A stretch of 38,749 nt of DNA from an uncultured Lactobacillus sp. (GTDB lineage Bacteria > Bacillota > Bacilli > Lactobacillales > Lactobacillaceae). Shown piece after piece: positions 18,703 through 27,850 of the stretch. The notes under the pieces are model-generated. The model was not told where the DNA came from. It was given only the letters and a program-made list of their open reading frames with translations, and made no database searches. The stretch lies in NCBI RefSeq assembly GCF_945290125.1, contig NZ_CALYQV010000014.1, positions 1-38,749 on the forward strand, written 5' to 3'. Both the position numbers and the translations under genes were made by a program. Each line of letters begins with the position of its first letter. Position 1 is the first letter of the stretch.

Positions 18703-18809
18703 AGATTATTGTGAACCCGTACATATAAAAATGCAATAGTTTTTTGAAGAAAAATATGCCTGAATATAACGCACTACACTAATTTATGCTGAACTAATAA
18801 GTTTTTTTC

Positions 18810-18823
18810 TGATAGCGGTAACA
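18810..18823. promoter_or_regulatory. cre or MalR site upstream of the first maltodextrin operon
   Basis: TGATAGCGGTAACA matches the cre consensus fully. It overlaps a looser palindrome GGTAACATTGCTATTACC (18817-18834), so both CcpA and a local LacI regulator could bind here. Confidence 0.7.
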
Positions 18824-18885
18824 TTGCTATTACCATTGCCTCTCACCAGGCTTCTCCGCTAAACTTTAAGTGGAGGTATAAATTT

Positions 18886-20553
18886 ATGACGCACTGGTAT
18901 GAGCATGCAATAATTTACCAAATTTATCCCAAGTCTTTTCAAGACAGTAATGATGATGGTATTGGTGATTTAAATGGAATTAGGCAGAGATTACCATATT
19001 TACAGCAGCTGGGTATTAATACTATTTGGCTAAATCCTGTTTTTGTTTCCCCGCAAGTTGATAACGGCTATGATGTGGCAGATTACTTTAAAATCGATCC
19101 ACGAATGGGAACGATGGCAGACATGAAAGCTCTAATTGCTGCTTGTCACCAAGTAGGGATTCATATACTTTTAGATTTTGTTTTAAACCATACTTCTGAT
19201 CAAAATGAGTGGTTTCAAAAGGCCAAAAGTGATCCTCATAGTCAATACCGCGACTACTATATTTTTGCAGGTGCAAATAATAAGCGTCCGAATAACTGGG
19301 GCAGCTTTTTCGGTGGCAGTGTTTGGGAACCGGATCCGGCAGGTACGGGCCAATTTTATTTCCATTTATTTGACAAGCACATGCCTGATTTGAACTGGCG
19401 TAATCCCAAAGTAAGACAAGAAATGCTCAAAATTGCGGAATTTTGGCTGGCTCAAGGAATAGATGGCTTGCGCCTTGACGCTTTTATTCATATTGCCAAG
19501 GCAGATTTACGGCAAAGTTTTCCGGTAAAGAAAATAGCAAATGGAGATGACCAAACGATAGTTGCTGAACCCTTTTTTGCTAATTTGCCCCAAGTTCAGA
19601 AATGGCTGCGCCCATTTTGTGAGCAAATAAAAAAGGATTATCCTGAAGCTTTACTTTTGGGGGAAGCTGCCAGCGCTAATGTTAACTTAGCAGCGGACTA
19701 TACGGCAAAAGATCACCACCTTTTAGACAGTGTTGTTACTTTTCGTTATTTTAAGGATGATCAGCGTCACATTGATCCTAACTTGCCTGCAGATTTTCAG
19801 CCTAAAGGACTTGACTGGGATGCTTTTAAAAAGACGCAGGTTATTTGGCAGCAAACTCTGGCGCAGGTTTCTCAACCTACATTATATTGGAGCAATCACG
19901 ACATGCCGCGACTGGCTACCAGAATAGCGCAGACTGAAACACAGGCACGCAGCTTAGCAATGCTAATGTATTTGCAACGAGGAATCCCCATTATCTATTA
20001 TGGCGAAGAATTGGGCTTAAAAAACCTGCTTTTTACTGCTGAAGAAGAGTTTAATGATCAAGAGGTAGAACGCTTTATCACGAAAGCTGCAGATTGGGGC
20101 TTAACAAAAGCAGAAGCATTGAAAATGGTCAGTCAAGCGCACAAAATGCCGGCGAGAGGGCCGATGCCCTGGACGGCTAAAAAGCCAAATTATGGTTTTT
20201 CAAAAGTGAGACCATGGCTTAAAGGTCAAAGTCAAAATGACGCTAATGTTCAGGCTGAACTGGATGATCCTGACAGTATGTTTAACTTCTACAGACATCT
20301 GATTAGTTTGAAAAAAACGGCTTTGTTTCAATCAGGCAGTTTTTACTTGTTAGCAACTGCTAATGACAGCTACGTTTACCAGCGGGATTTAGCAAATGAT
20401 AGTGCAATCGTGGCTGTTTCACTAAGTAGTCAAAAATTAAAAATTAAAGTACCTAGTGAATATAGGAAAGTCATGTTAACTGCCGGACAGCATTATTTGA
20501 ATAAGAATGAATTGATTTTGATGCCGTATTCTGGCGTAGTTTTAAGTAAATAA
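18886..20553 (+). CDS. malL: GH13 alpha-glucosidase (oligo-1,6-glucosidase type)
   Basis: A 555-aa intracellular enzyme, no signal peptide. GH13 regions are DFVLNHTSD, GLRLDAFIHIAK (nucleophile Asp), LLLGEAAS (acid/base Glu) and WSNHDMPR. The start MTHWYEHAIIYQIYPKSFQDSN with DGIGDLNGI is typical of GH13_31 oligo-1,6-glucosidases and alpha-glucosidases. GTGGAGG precedes ATG 18886. It starts the maltodextrin block and its stop is immediately followed by the maltogenic amylase gene. Exact linkage preference cannot be read from the sequence. Confidence 0.88.
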   Translation: MTHWYEHAIIYQIYPKSFQDSNDDGIGDLNGIRQRLPYLQQLGINTIWLNPVFVSPQVDNGYDVADYFKIDPRMGTMADMKALIAACHQVGIHILLDFVLNHTSDQNEWFQKAKSDPHSQYRDYYIFAGANNKRPNNWGSFFGGSVWEPDPAGTGQFYFHLFDKHMPDLNWRNPKVRQEMLKIAEFWLAQGIDGLRLDAFIHIAKADLRQSFPVKKIANGDDQTIVAEPFFANLPQVQKWLRPFCEQIKKDYPEALLLGEAASANVNLAADYTAKDHHLLDSVVTFRYFKDDQRHIDPNLPADFQPKGLDWDAFKKTQVIWQQTLAQVSQPTLYWSNHDMPRLATRIAQTETQARSLAMLMYLQRGIPIIYYGEELGLKNLLFTAEEEFNDQEVERFITKAADWGLTKAEALKMVSQAHKMPARGPMPWTAKKPNYGFSKVRPWLKGQSQNDANVQAELDDPDSMFNFYRHLISLKKTALFQSGSFYLLATANDSYVYQRDLANDSAIVAVSLSSQKLKIKVPSEYRKVMLTAGQHYLNKNELILMPYSGVVLSK

Positions 20554-20564
20554 TGGAGGAAAAA

Positions 20565-22289
20565 ATGCAATTAGCAGCCCTGAAACATAGAACAGAAAGC
20601 GAAGACTGTTTTGTCATTAGTCAGCATCACGTACGGATTAGGTTCCACAGTGCCAAAAATGATGTTAAAAAAGTAATAGTTCATTATACTGATAATTATC
20701 TTGATACCAAGACTGATAAAACCATGGCAATGACTAAAGCGGGACAAGGGCAGGTAACTGATTATTGGGTAGCAACTTTGAATGCTCCTTATCGCCGCCT
20801 TAAATATACTTTTGAAGTCATTGGCCAGGATAACAGCCATAAAATTGTTGGAGACCGCGGGATCAAAGATTTTACTGCAGCAAATTTAGCAGCTGACAGC
20901 AGCTACTTCAAATTACCTTACTTGCATGAAATTGATCAATCCAAAACCCCTGACTGGGTTAAAAATACTGTCTGGTATCAGATCTTTCCTGAGCGTTTCG
21001 CAAATGGTGATAAAAATAATGATCCTCAAGGCACAAAACCGTGGGATCCGCAAGATCATCCCGGACGAGAAGACTTTTACGGGGGCGACCTACAGGGTAT
21101 TATTGACCATCTAGACTATTTAAAGGAGTTAGGCGTTAACGGATTATACCTGTGTCCAGTTTTTAAAGCCAGTTCCAATCATAAGTATGACACGATAGAC
21201 TATCTGCAGATTGACCCTGATTTTGGTGACAAGGATTTATTTGCCAAATTTGTGAGTGAAGCTCATAAAAGGGGAATGAAAGTAATGCTGGACGCTGTCT
21301 TTAATCATTTAGGCGGACAATCAATGCAGTGGCAGGATGTAGTAGAAAATGGTGCTGAGTCGCGATTTGCATCCTGGTTTCATATTAATCATTTTCCAGT
21401 TAAACCATATCAAGGACCTGAGGCAGGCGGTCCAAATTATGATACCTTTGCTTTTGAGGGACAAATGCCCAAATTGAATACTGCCAATCCTGCAGTCCAA
21501 GATTTTCTGCTGGAAATTGCAACTTACTGGGTAAAATATTTTGATATTGATGCCTGGAGGCTGGATGTTGCTAACGAAGTAGACCATCATTTTTGGCGAA
21601 AATTTCATGATGCGGTTACTGCAATTAAGCCGGACTTCTATATTGTAGGTGAAATTTGGCATAGTGCACGGCCTTGGCTCAATGGTGACGAGTTTTCTGC
21701 AGTAATGAATTACCCGTATACTTTGCAGATTGAGGAGCATTTTCTACACAAAACCAAGACAGCTCAGGAACTGGTTGCGGCTCTGACTGATCAATTAATG
21801 ATGTACCGCGACTGCACGAATCAGGCAATGATGAATATGCTTGATTCTCATGATACCGCCCGTTTACTGACGCTTGCAGGTGAAAATAAAGCGCTGGCTT
21901 TGCAAACCCTGACTTTTATGTTCATGCAGACTGGCAGTCCGTGCATTTATTACGGTACTGAAATGGGAATGACGGGAGGAGAAGATCCCGATTGCCGCAA
22001 GCCAATGGACTGGCAAAAAAAGGGCACGCCTTTTTGGGATGAAGTGCAAAAGCTGATTGCTTTTAGAAATAACCATGCTGCTACTATAGGTAATGGCACA
22101 ATCAGTCTAAGTGTTACGTCTACTGGTTTAATCCAAGTTAAGCGAATTGGTGCAGAAAAGATCACTGCTCTTTTTAATACAACTCCTGATAAGATTGCCG
22201 TTACCACAAACGGCCAGGTGGTACTGAGTCAGAATTTTGCAGATGGACAACTTGCTGAGCACGGGTTTGTCATTGAACTTGCAAATTAA
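20565..22289 (+). CDS. Maltogenic amylase / neopullulanase (GH13_20)
   Basis: A 574-aa intracellular enzyme. Residues 1-120 form an N-terminal CBM34-like domain. The catalytic barrel begins at WYQIFPERFANGD, with GGDLQGIIDHLDYL, DAVFNHLGG, WRLDVANEV (nucleophile), IVGEIWH (acid/base) and LDSHDTAR. CBM34 plus barrel is the cyclomaltodextrinase/maltogenic amylase/neopullulanase architecture; these cleave maltodextrins, cyclodextrins and pullulan. I start at ATG 20565, 5 nt after GGAGG; the ATG at 20553 is inside the previous stop region and carries the ribosome-binding site. Followed by its own terminator. Confidence 0.92.
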   Translation: MQLAALKHRTESEDCFVISQHHVRIRFHSAKNDVKKVIVHYTDNYLDTKTDKTMAMTKAGQGQVTDYWVATLNAPYRRLKYTFEVIGQDNSHKIVGDRGIKDFTAANLAADSSYFKLPYLHEIDQSKTPDWVKNTVWYQIFPERFANGDKNNDPQGTKPWDPQDHPGREDFYGGDLQGIIDHLDYLKELGVNGLYLCPVFKASSNHKYDTIDYLQIDPDFGDKDLFAKFVSEAHKRGMKVMLDAVFNHLGGQSMQWQDVVENGAESRFASWFHINHFPVKPYQGPEAGGPNYDTFAFEGQMPKLNTANPAVQDFLLEIATYWVKYFDIDAWRLDVANEVDHHFWRKFHDAVTAIKPDFYIVGEIWHSARPWLNGDEFSAVMNYPYTLQIEEHFLHKTKTAQELVAALTDQLMMYRDCTNQAMMNMLDSHDTARLLTLAGENKALALQTLTFMFMQTGSPCIYYGTEMGMTGGEDPDCRKPMDWQKKGTPFWDEVQKLIAFRNNHAATIGNGTISLSVTSTGLIQVKRIGAEKITALFNTTPDKIAVTTNGQVVLSQNFADGQLAEHGFVIELAN

Positions 22290-22295
22290 TTTTAA

Positions 22296-22333
22296 AGAGT
22301 CTGAGAGAAATTATTTCTTCCCAGACTTTTTTT
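22296..22333 (+). terminator. Terminator after the first maltodextrin operon
   Basis: AGTCTG...CAGACT stem with inner AGAAA/TTTCT pairing, followed by seven T's. It separates the glucosidase-amylase pair from the maltose phosphorylase operon. Confidence 0.75.
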
Positions 22334-22344
22334 AAACATGATTC

Positions 22345-22358
22345 TGATACCGTTAACA
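22345..22358. promoter_or_regulatory. cre or MalR site upstream of maltose phosphorylase
   Basis: TGATACCGTTAACA matches TGWNANCGNTNWCA fully and resembles the site at 18810-18823 (TGATASCGKTAACA), implying joint control of both maltodextrin operons. Confidence 0.7.
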
Positions 22359-22443
22359 GCGATTTTGCTATTGTCAAATACTCCATTTTTGCGAATAATG
22401 AAAGCGTAAACAAAAAACCTCACCAAAGAGGGAGAGAAAGTAA

Positions 22444-24717
22444 ATGAAACGAATTTTTGAGGTTGACCCATGGAAAGTTGCTACGCACAAGTTTTCCCCA
22501 GTAGATAAAAGGCTGCAGGAAAGCATTACTGCGATTGGCAATGACTATATGGGGATGCGCGGTAATTTTGAAGAGGGATATTCTGGAGATCAACTGCAGG
22601 GTACGTATTTAGCAGGTGTCTGGTTTCCTGATAAAACGCGAGTAGGCTGGTGGAAAAACGGCTATCCTAAATATTTTGGCAAAACCATTAATGCCCCCAG
22701 CTTTATTGGAATTGGTATTACAGTTAATAATGAAAAAATTGACTTAGCCAAGATTAAATTTGAAGACTTTTATTTTGAATTAGATATGCACCAAGGCTTG
22801 CTTAGCCGCAGTTTTATTTATGAAGGTGCGGATACTAAAGTTAAGTTTGAATTTCAGCGTTTTTTACATATCAAGCTAAAAGAAGCAGCTTTAATTACTG
22901 TTAAAGCTACTGTACTTACAGGTCAAGCACAAATTGAGTTTAACTCAACGCTTGACGGCACAGTTACTAATGAAGATAGTAACTATAATGAGCATTTTTG
23001 GCTTAGCTGTAATGAGAATGCTGCAAAGCGTTCCATTCAAGTTATAACCAAGCCTAATCCTTACGATGTGCCTCAGTTTACGGTTTTGTTAAAAGCAGGC
23101 CTAAGAAATAATAATCATGTTGTTGAGGGCGCTGTTAAAACGGCAACTGCAAAATTAAGTGAAAAATTGGCAGTTACTCTAAATGCTGGTGAAAGTTACA
23201 CTTTAGAAAAAGATGTGATTGTAATTACCAGTCGTGATGTAGCACCAGAAAAGCAAAGTGATCGTGCGGATGAGTTGATGCAACAATTGCAGTCAAAAAG
23301 CTTTGCAGAAAATTTAGCTGATCATACTGCGGTTTGGCAAAAGCGTTGGACTAAAAGTGATGTAGTTATTACCGGCAATGATGAAGCGCAACAAGGTATT
23401 CGCTTTAACATTTTACAGTTATTCATGACGTATTATGGTGAAGACAAGAGACTTAATATCGGTCCTAAAGGCTTTACTGGTGAAAAGTACGGTGGAGCTA
23501 CATATTGGGACACAGAGGCTTTCATCTTTCCGATGTATCTTTGTATCACTAAGCCGAATGTCACGCGGGCATTATTACAATACAGACATGATCAACTTGA
23601 TGGTGCCTATTATAATGCTAAGCAGCAGGGCTTGGCCGGAGCACTTTTCCCGATGGTAACCTTTAACGGAATTGAATGCCATAACGAGTGGGAAATTACT
23701 TTTGAAGAAATACACCGTAATGAGGACATTCCATTTGCAATCAAACGGTATACTAGTTATACGGGAGACGAATCATACGTTAAGAACGAAGGAATGGATG
23801 TCCTAGTAGGCACTGCCAGATTTTGGGCTGATCGGGTTCATTATTCCAAGTGGCGGCAAAAATATGTTATTCACGGAGTAACAGGACCTGATGAGTACGA
23901 CAATAACGTTAATAATAATTGGTTTACCAATATTATGGCGCAATGGGTATTGCAATATACATTAGAGAGACTGCCACTTGCGGATAAGGCTGCCCAAGAA
24001 CGGTTAAACGTAACTAAAGAAGAACAGGCAAAATGGCAAGATATTATTGAAAATATTTACTTGCCTGAAGATAAAGAACGCGGCATTTTCTTGCAGCAAG
24101 ATGACTTCTTGGATAAAGATATTAGACCAGCTACGGAAATTCCGCTTGACCAAAGACCAATAAATCAGCATTGGTCTTGGGATAAAATTTTACGGTCACC
24201 TTTCATCAAGCAGGCTGATGTATTGCAGGGTATTTATTATTTGGATGACAGGTTTACCAAAGAACAAAAAGAGCGTAACTTTGCATTTTATGAGCCGTTG
24301 ACGGTACATGAAAGTTCTCTTTCCGCCTGTATTCATTCAATTTTGGCCGCGGAATTAGGGCGTAAAAAGCAGTCAGTAGAATTTTATGAACGCACGGCCC
24401 GCTTAGATCTCGATAACTACAATAATGATACGGATGACGGCCTGCACATTACTTCAATGAGCGGCTCATGGCTGGCAATAGTCCAGGGATTTGCCGGCAT
24501 GCGGTATGGTCACAATCAATTGAGATTTAATCCTTTTGTGCCAGACAATTGGACCGGTTATAGTTTCAAAAGTAATTATCGTGGCCGCTTAATTCAGGTA
24601 GAAGTGACACAGCAAGAAACATGTATTACGTTAATTAGCGGAAAGGAACTAACGATTTTAGTTAAAGAGCAAAAGGTTACTTTAAAAGAGGGTGAACAAA
24701 ATTGCTTAAAGGCCTGA
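22444..24717 (+). CDS. mapA: Maltose phosphorylase (GH65)
   Basis: A 757-aa enzyme that splits maltose with phosphate into glucose and beta-glucose-1-phosphate. The catalytic acid is Glu484 in TGPDEYDNNVNNNWFTN; KYGGATYWDTEAF and a phosphate-binding MSGSW loop near residue 680 are also present. Length is that of known maltose phosphorylases. GGGAGAG precedes ATG 22444. Its end overlaps the pgmB start by 16 nt, matching the pathway: PgmB uses its product. Kojibiose or trehalose phosphorylases share the fold, but the neighbourhood strongly favours maltose. Confidence 0.95.
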   Translation: MKRIFEVDPWKVATHKFSPVDKRLQESITAIGNDYMGMRGNFEEGYSGDQLQGTYLAGVWFPDKTRVGWWKNGYPKYFGKTINAPSFIGIGITVNNEKIDLAKIKFEDFYFELDMHQGLLSRSFIYEGADTKVKFEFQRFLHIKLKEAALITVKATVLTGQAQIEFNSTLDGTVTNEDSNYNEHFWLSCNENAAKRSIQVITKPNPYDVPQFTVLLKAGLRNNNHVVEGAVKTATAKLSEKLAVTLNAGESYTLEKDVIVITSRDVAPEKQSDRADELMQQLQSKSFAENLADHTAVWQKRWTKSDVVITGNDEAQQGIRFNILQLFMTYYGEDKRLNIGPKGFTGEKYGGATYWDTEAFIFPMYLCITKPNVTRALLQYRHDQLDGAYYNAKQQGLAGALFPMVTFNGIECHNEWEITFEEIHRNEDIPFAIKRYTSYTGDESYVKNEGMDVLVGTARFWADRVHYSKWRQKYVIHGVTGPDEYDNNVNNNWFTNIMAQWVLQYTLERLPLADKAAQERLNVTKEEQAKWQDIIENIYLPEDKERGIFLQQDDFLDKDIRPATEIPLDQRPINQHWSWDKILRSPFIKQADVLQGIYYLDDRFTKEQKERNFAFYEPLTVHESSLSACIHSILAAELGRKKQSVEFYERTARLDLDNYNNDTDDGLHITSMSGSWLAIVQGFAGMRYGHNQLRFNPFVPDNWTGYSFKSNYRGRLIQVEVTQQETCITLISGKELTILVKEQKVTLKEGEQNCLKA

Positions 24718-25379
24718 TTTTTGATTTAGATGGTGTCCTGACTGATTCAGCTAAATTTCACCTGACAGCGTGGAATAATTTAGCTCAAGAACTGGGTATT
24801 AAATTAACCAGTGCGCAGTTAGATTCTCTGCGGGGAATATCACGGATGGACTCTCTTGATTTAATTTTGAAGTATGGCAAGCGGGAAAATAAGTACACCA
24901 AGACCCAAAAAGAAGAATTTGCGGCAGAAAAAAATGAAAAGTTTTTAGAGCAGGTTGAAACTATGACGCCAGCTGATATTTTGCCCGGAATTACAGAATT
25001 ATTAGCAGATGCCAAAAAAGCAGGTTTGAAAATGTGTATTGCTTCTGCTTCTAAAAATGCCCCTAAAATCTTAAGTAAGCTAGGTATTGCTGATCAGTTT
25101 GATCAAATTGTTAATCCCGCTTTGCTGAAACGTGGTAAGCCGGATCCGGAAATTTATCAAAAAGCACAGCAGTTGCTAAAGCTGCATAATGATGAAGTGA
25201 TTAGCTTTGAAGATGCGGCTGCCGGTGTTGCGGCAATTAAAGCTGCGCAGCAATTTGCAGTGGGAATTGGAGATAAACAAATACTTAAAGGAGCTGATTA
25301 TATCGTTAAATCTACAAAGGAATTAAAGCTGGATAAAATTGTGGCTGTATTTAAGAAAAATAATAAGAAGGTAGGTTAA
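24702..25379 (+). CDS. pgmB: Beta-phosphoglucomutase
   Basis: A 225-aa HAD-superfamily protein. Asp8 (nucleophile) and Asp10 (acid/base) are in [11 protein letters not shown]; the cap has [17 protein letters not shown] and [14 protein letters not shown] complete the motifs. It turns beta-glucose-1-phosphate from maltose phosphorylase into glucose-6-phosphate. The start is TTG 24702 inside the end of mapA with GAGGGTGA upstream, so translation is coupled. Confidence 0.95.
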   Translation: MLKGLIFDLDGVLTDSAKFHLTAWNNLAQELGIKLTSAQLDSLRGISRMDSLDLILKYGKRENKYTKTQKEEFAAEKNEKFLEQVETMTPADILPGITELLADAKKAGLKMCIASASKNAPKILSKLGIADQFDQIVNPALLKRGKPDPEIYQKAQQLLKLHNDEVISFEDAAAGVAAIKAAQQFAVGIGDKQILKGADYIVKSTKELKLDKIVAVFKKNNKKVG

Positions 25380-25383
25380 AGAT

Positions 25384-26490
25384 ATGGTTGAAGTTGACTT
25401 AAACCATATGTGTAAAAAGTATGAAGGCAATGATCACTATTCAGTGAAAGACTTTGATTTACACATTAAAGATAAAGAGTTCATTGTTTTTGTCGGCCCC
25501 TCAGGCTGTGGTAAATCAACTACTTTAAGAATGATTGCGGGATTAGAGGATATTAGCAAAGGTACTCTTGAAATTGATCATAAGGTAATGAATGATGTGG
25601 CACCTAAAGACCGCCATATTGCCATGGTTTTCCAGAACTACGCGCTTTATCCGCACATGTCAATCTACGATAACATGGCATTCGGCTTGAAACTGCGTCA
25701 TTATCATAAAGATGAGATTGATAAAAGAGTACAAAATGCTGCCAAGATTCTTAATTTGCGTGAATATTTGGATAAAAAGCCGGCAGAGCTTTCTGGTGGT
25801 CAAAGGCAAAGAGTCGCTCTGGGACGGGCAATTGTGCGGGATGCACCTATCTTCTTGATGGATGAGCCCCTGTCAAACTTGGATGCGAAACTGCGTGTTT
25901 CTATGCGGGCAGAGATTGCCAAACTGCACCAAAACTTAGGTACAACTACAATTTACGTTACTCATGATCAGACTGAAGCTATGACTTTGGCTGATCGGGT
26001 AGTGGTAATGTCAGTTGGTAAAATTGAGCAGATTGGGACACCGCAGGAAGTATATAACCATCCGGTTAACCAATTTGTCGCCGGCTTTATTGGATCACCG
26101 CAAATGAATTTCTTTAATGTCCACTATCATGATGGTCAAGTCTCTGATGGCAAGGGCCTTAATCTGGGAATACCAGAAGGTAAGTCAAAATTGCTTAATG
26201 AGCAGGGCTATAATGACCGCGACTTGATACTGGGCATTCGGCCAGAGGATATTCACGCAGAAGAGGCCTTTCTAGAAACTTGGCCTGATGCGATGGTCGA
26301 ATCTGAAGTCGTTGTTTCTGAACTCTTGGGAGCTACTATTCAGCTTTACCAAAGAGTGGATGAAACTGAGTTTGTTGCTAACATCAATGCCCGGGATGTT
26401 TATCAACCAGGGCAAAAAGTCAAGATGGGCTTTGATTTGAACAAAGCACACTTTTTTGACAAGGATACGACCTTGGCGGTAGTTAATTAG
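25384..26490 (+). CDS. msmK: Sugar ABC transporter ATPase (MsmK/MalK)
   Basis: A 368-aa ATPase with Walker A at residues 38-46 (GPSGCGKST), Q-loop [10 protein letters not shown], signature LSGGQRQR, Walker [12 protein letters not shown] and H-loop VTHDQTEA. The C-terminal ~130 residues form the MOI/TOBE regulatory domain of MalK-type proteins ([13 protein letters not shown]). It energises MalE-MalF-MalG import. In lactobacilli and streptococci one such ATPase can serve several sugar importers. Confidence 0.94.
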   Translation: MVEVDLNHMCKKYEGNDHYSVKDFDLHIKDKEFIVFVGPSGCGKSTTLRMIAGLEDISKGTLEIDHKVMNDVAPKDRHIAMVFQNYALYPHMSIYDNMAFGLKLRHYHKDEIDKRVQNAAKILNLREYLDKKPAELSGGQRQRVALGRAIVRDAPIFLMDEPLSNLDAKLRVSMRAEIAKLHQNLGTTTIYVTHDQTEAMTLADRVVVMSVGKIEQIGTPQEVYNHPVNQFVAGFIGSPQMNFFNVHYHDGQVSDGKGLNLGIPEGKSKLLNEQGYNDRDLILGIRPEDIHAEEAFLETWPDAMVESEVVVSELLGATIQLYQRVDETEFVANINARDVYQPGQKVKMGFDLNKAHFFDKDTTLAVVN

Positions 26491-26520
26491 GGAATAAAAT
26501 CAGTGACTTTAGTTGTCATT

Positions 26521-26548
26521 GATATAAAAACATGTTGTTTTATATTAG
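26521..26548 (+). other. AU-rich hairpin upstream of malE
   Basis: ATATAAAA-ACA / TTG-TTTTATAT imperfect hairpin just before AGGAGG of malE. It could stabilise or process the mRNA so that malE is made in excess. Confidence 0.4.
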
Positions 26549-26560
26549 GAGGTAAATAAC

Positions 26561-27784
26561 ATGAGTATTTGGAAGAAAGTAGCTTTAGGAAGTACAGCAG
26601 TTTTAGCTGCAATGTCACTTGCAGCATGTTCTAATGGTAAATCAGATTCTTCATCAAGCAGCAGCAGTAATCAAAATACCAAGCTGACTTTATGGGTTGA
26701 TACTAACCAGGTATCATACTACAAGAAAATTGCCAGTGATTTTACTAAATCACATAAGAACATTTCAGTGCGTGTTACGCAAAATCCAACCGGATCAGCT
26801 AATGCTAAAACTGATGTGGGCAAGGACCCTTCAAAAGCAGCCGATGTTTTTGAAGCACCAAATGATCAATTAGGTCAACTGGCAGATTCTGGTTATATTA
26901 ACCCGCTGTCACCAAAAGATAGTAACAATATTAAATCTAATTACATTGACGTTGCGGCTAAAGGTGTAACCTGGAAAGGCAAGATCTATGCTTATCCTTA
27001 TGCACAACAGGCACAAACAATTTATTACAACAAGTCTAAATTGTCAGCAAGCGATGTAAAAGACTGGAAGACTTTAACTTCAAAGGGAGTTGTGGCAACA
27101 GACTTTACTAACGCTTATGTTATGTGGCCGGTATTCTTCTCTGCTGGTACAAAGCTTTATGGTGACAGTGGTGAAGATTTGAAGGGCTCAACCTTTAATT
27201 CTGCTAAAGGTGTTAACGCATTGAAGTGGTTTGCAGAGCAAAAGAATAACAAGGGCGTAATGCAGACCTCTAATGCTTTGAACCAATTGAAGAAGGGCAA
27301 CGCTCAAGCCATCTTGGATGGTCCTTGGAACGCGGCTAACATTAAGAAGATTTTAGGTAAGAACTTTGCTGTTGCTAAGTACCCAATGATTGATGTTGGT
27401 GGCAAGAATGTGCAAATGCAGGCCTTTTTGGGAATCGAAGGGTTCGCTGTTAATGCTCATACCAAGAGTCCTAAGGCTGCATCACAATTAGCAGCATTTA
27501 TTACAGATAAAAAGTCACAATTAATTGCTCACAAAGAAGCTGGTCAAATTCCTGTTCTTAAGGAAGCAGTTAATGATTCAGTAATTAAGAACGATCCAGT
27601 TGCTGATGCGGTAATTGAAATGTCTAAACCTGGCAATTCAGTCTTGATGCCGAAATTACCACAAATGTCTGTCTTCTGGAACGATGTTCCTCCTCTAATC
27701 AATGGTGCATATGATGGTAAAGTTAAACCTGATCAATATAAAGCACAACTTGATAAATTAGCTAAGCACTCATCAAAGAAATAG
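26561..27784 (+). CDS. malE: Maltose/maltodextrin-binding lipoprotein
   Basis: A 407-aa extracellular solute-binding lipoprotein. Signal peptide with lipobox LAAC (Cys23), a Ser-rich spacer, then a family 1 solute-binding fold (LTLWVDTNQVSYYKKIASDF, PSKAADVFEAPNDQLGQLADSGYI, AILDGPWNAANIKK). It delivers maltodextrins to MalF-MalG. AGGAGG precedes the ATG. A terminator-like hairpin follows at 27800-27830, so part of the transcripts probably end after this gene. Confidence 0.95.
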   Translation: MSIWKKVALGSTAVLAAMSLAACSNGKSDSSSSSSSNQNTKLTLWVDTNQVSYYKKIASDFTKSHKNISVRVTQNPTGSANAKTDVGKDPSKAADVFEAPNDQLGQLADSGYINPLSPKDSNNIKSNYIDVAAKGVTWKGKIYAYPYAQQAQTIYYNKSKLSASDVKDWKTLTSKGVVATDFTNAYVMWPVFFSAGTKLYGDSGEDLKGSTFNSAKGVNALKWFAEQKNNKGVMQTSNALNQLKKGNAQAILDGPWNAANIKKILGKNFAVAKYPMIDVGGKNVQMQAFLGIEGFAVNAHTKSPKAASQLAAFITDKKSQLIAHKEAGQIPVLKEAVNDSVIKNDPVADAVIEMSKPGNSVLMPKLPQMSVFWNDVPPLINGAYDGKVKPDQYKAQLDKLAKHSSKK

Positions 27785-27799
27785 TTAATTAAAACACTT

Positions 27800-27830
27800 A
27801 AAGGTTGGACAAGTAGTGCCCAACCTTTTT
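27800..27830 (+). terminator. Intra-operon terminator between malE and malF
   Basis: AAAGGTTGG / CCAACCTTT, 11-nt loop, followed by TT and a G. Read-through would still express malF and malG at a lower level. Confidence 0.75.
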
Positions 27831-27850
27831 GTTCAAGAAGAGGAAGAATT

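Noticed and set aside
20553-20564. ATG 20553 as the amylase start
   Set aside because: It holds the GGAGG ribosome-binding site of ATG 20565.
23435-23659. A 74-codon frame inside maltose phosphorylase
   Set aside because: Overlaps the core of an intact gene in another frame and has no ribosome-binding site.
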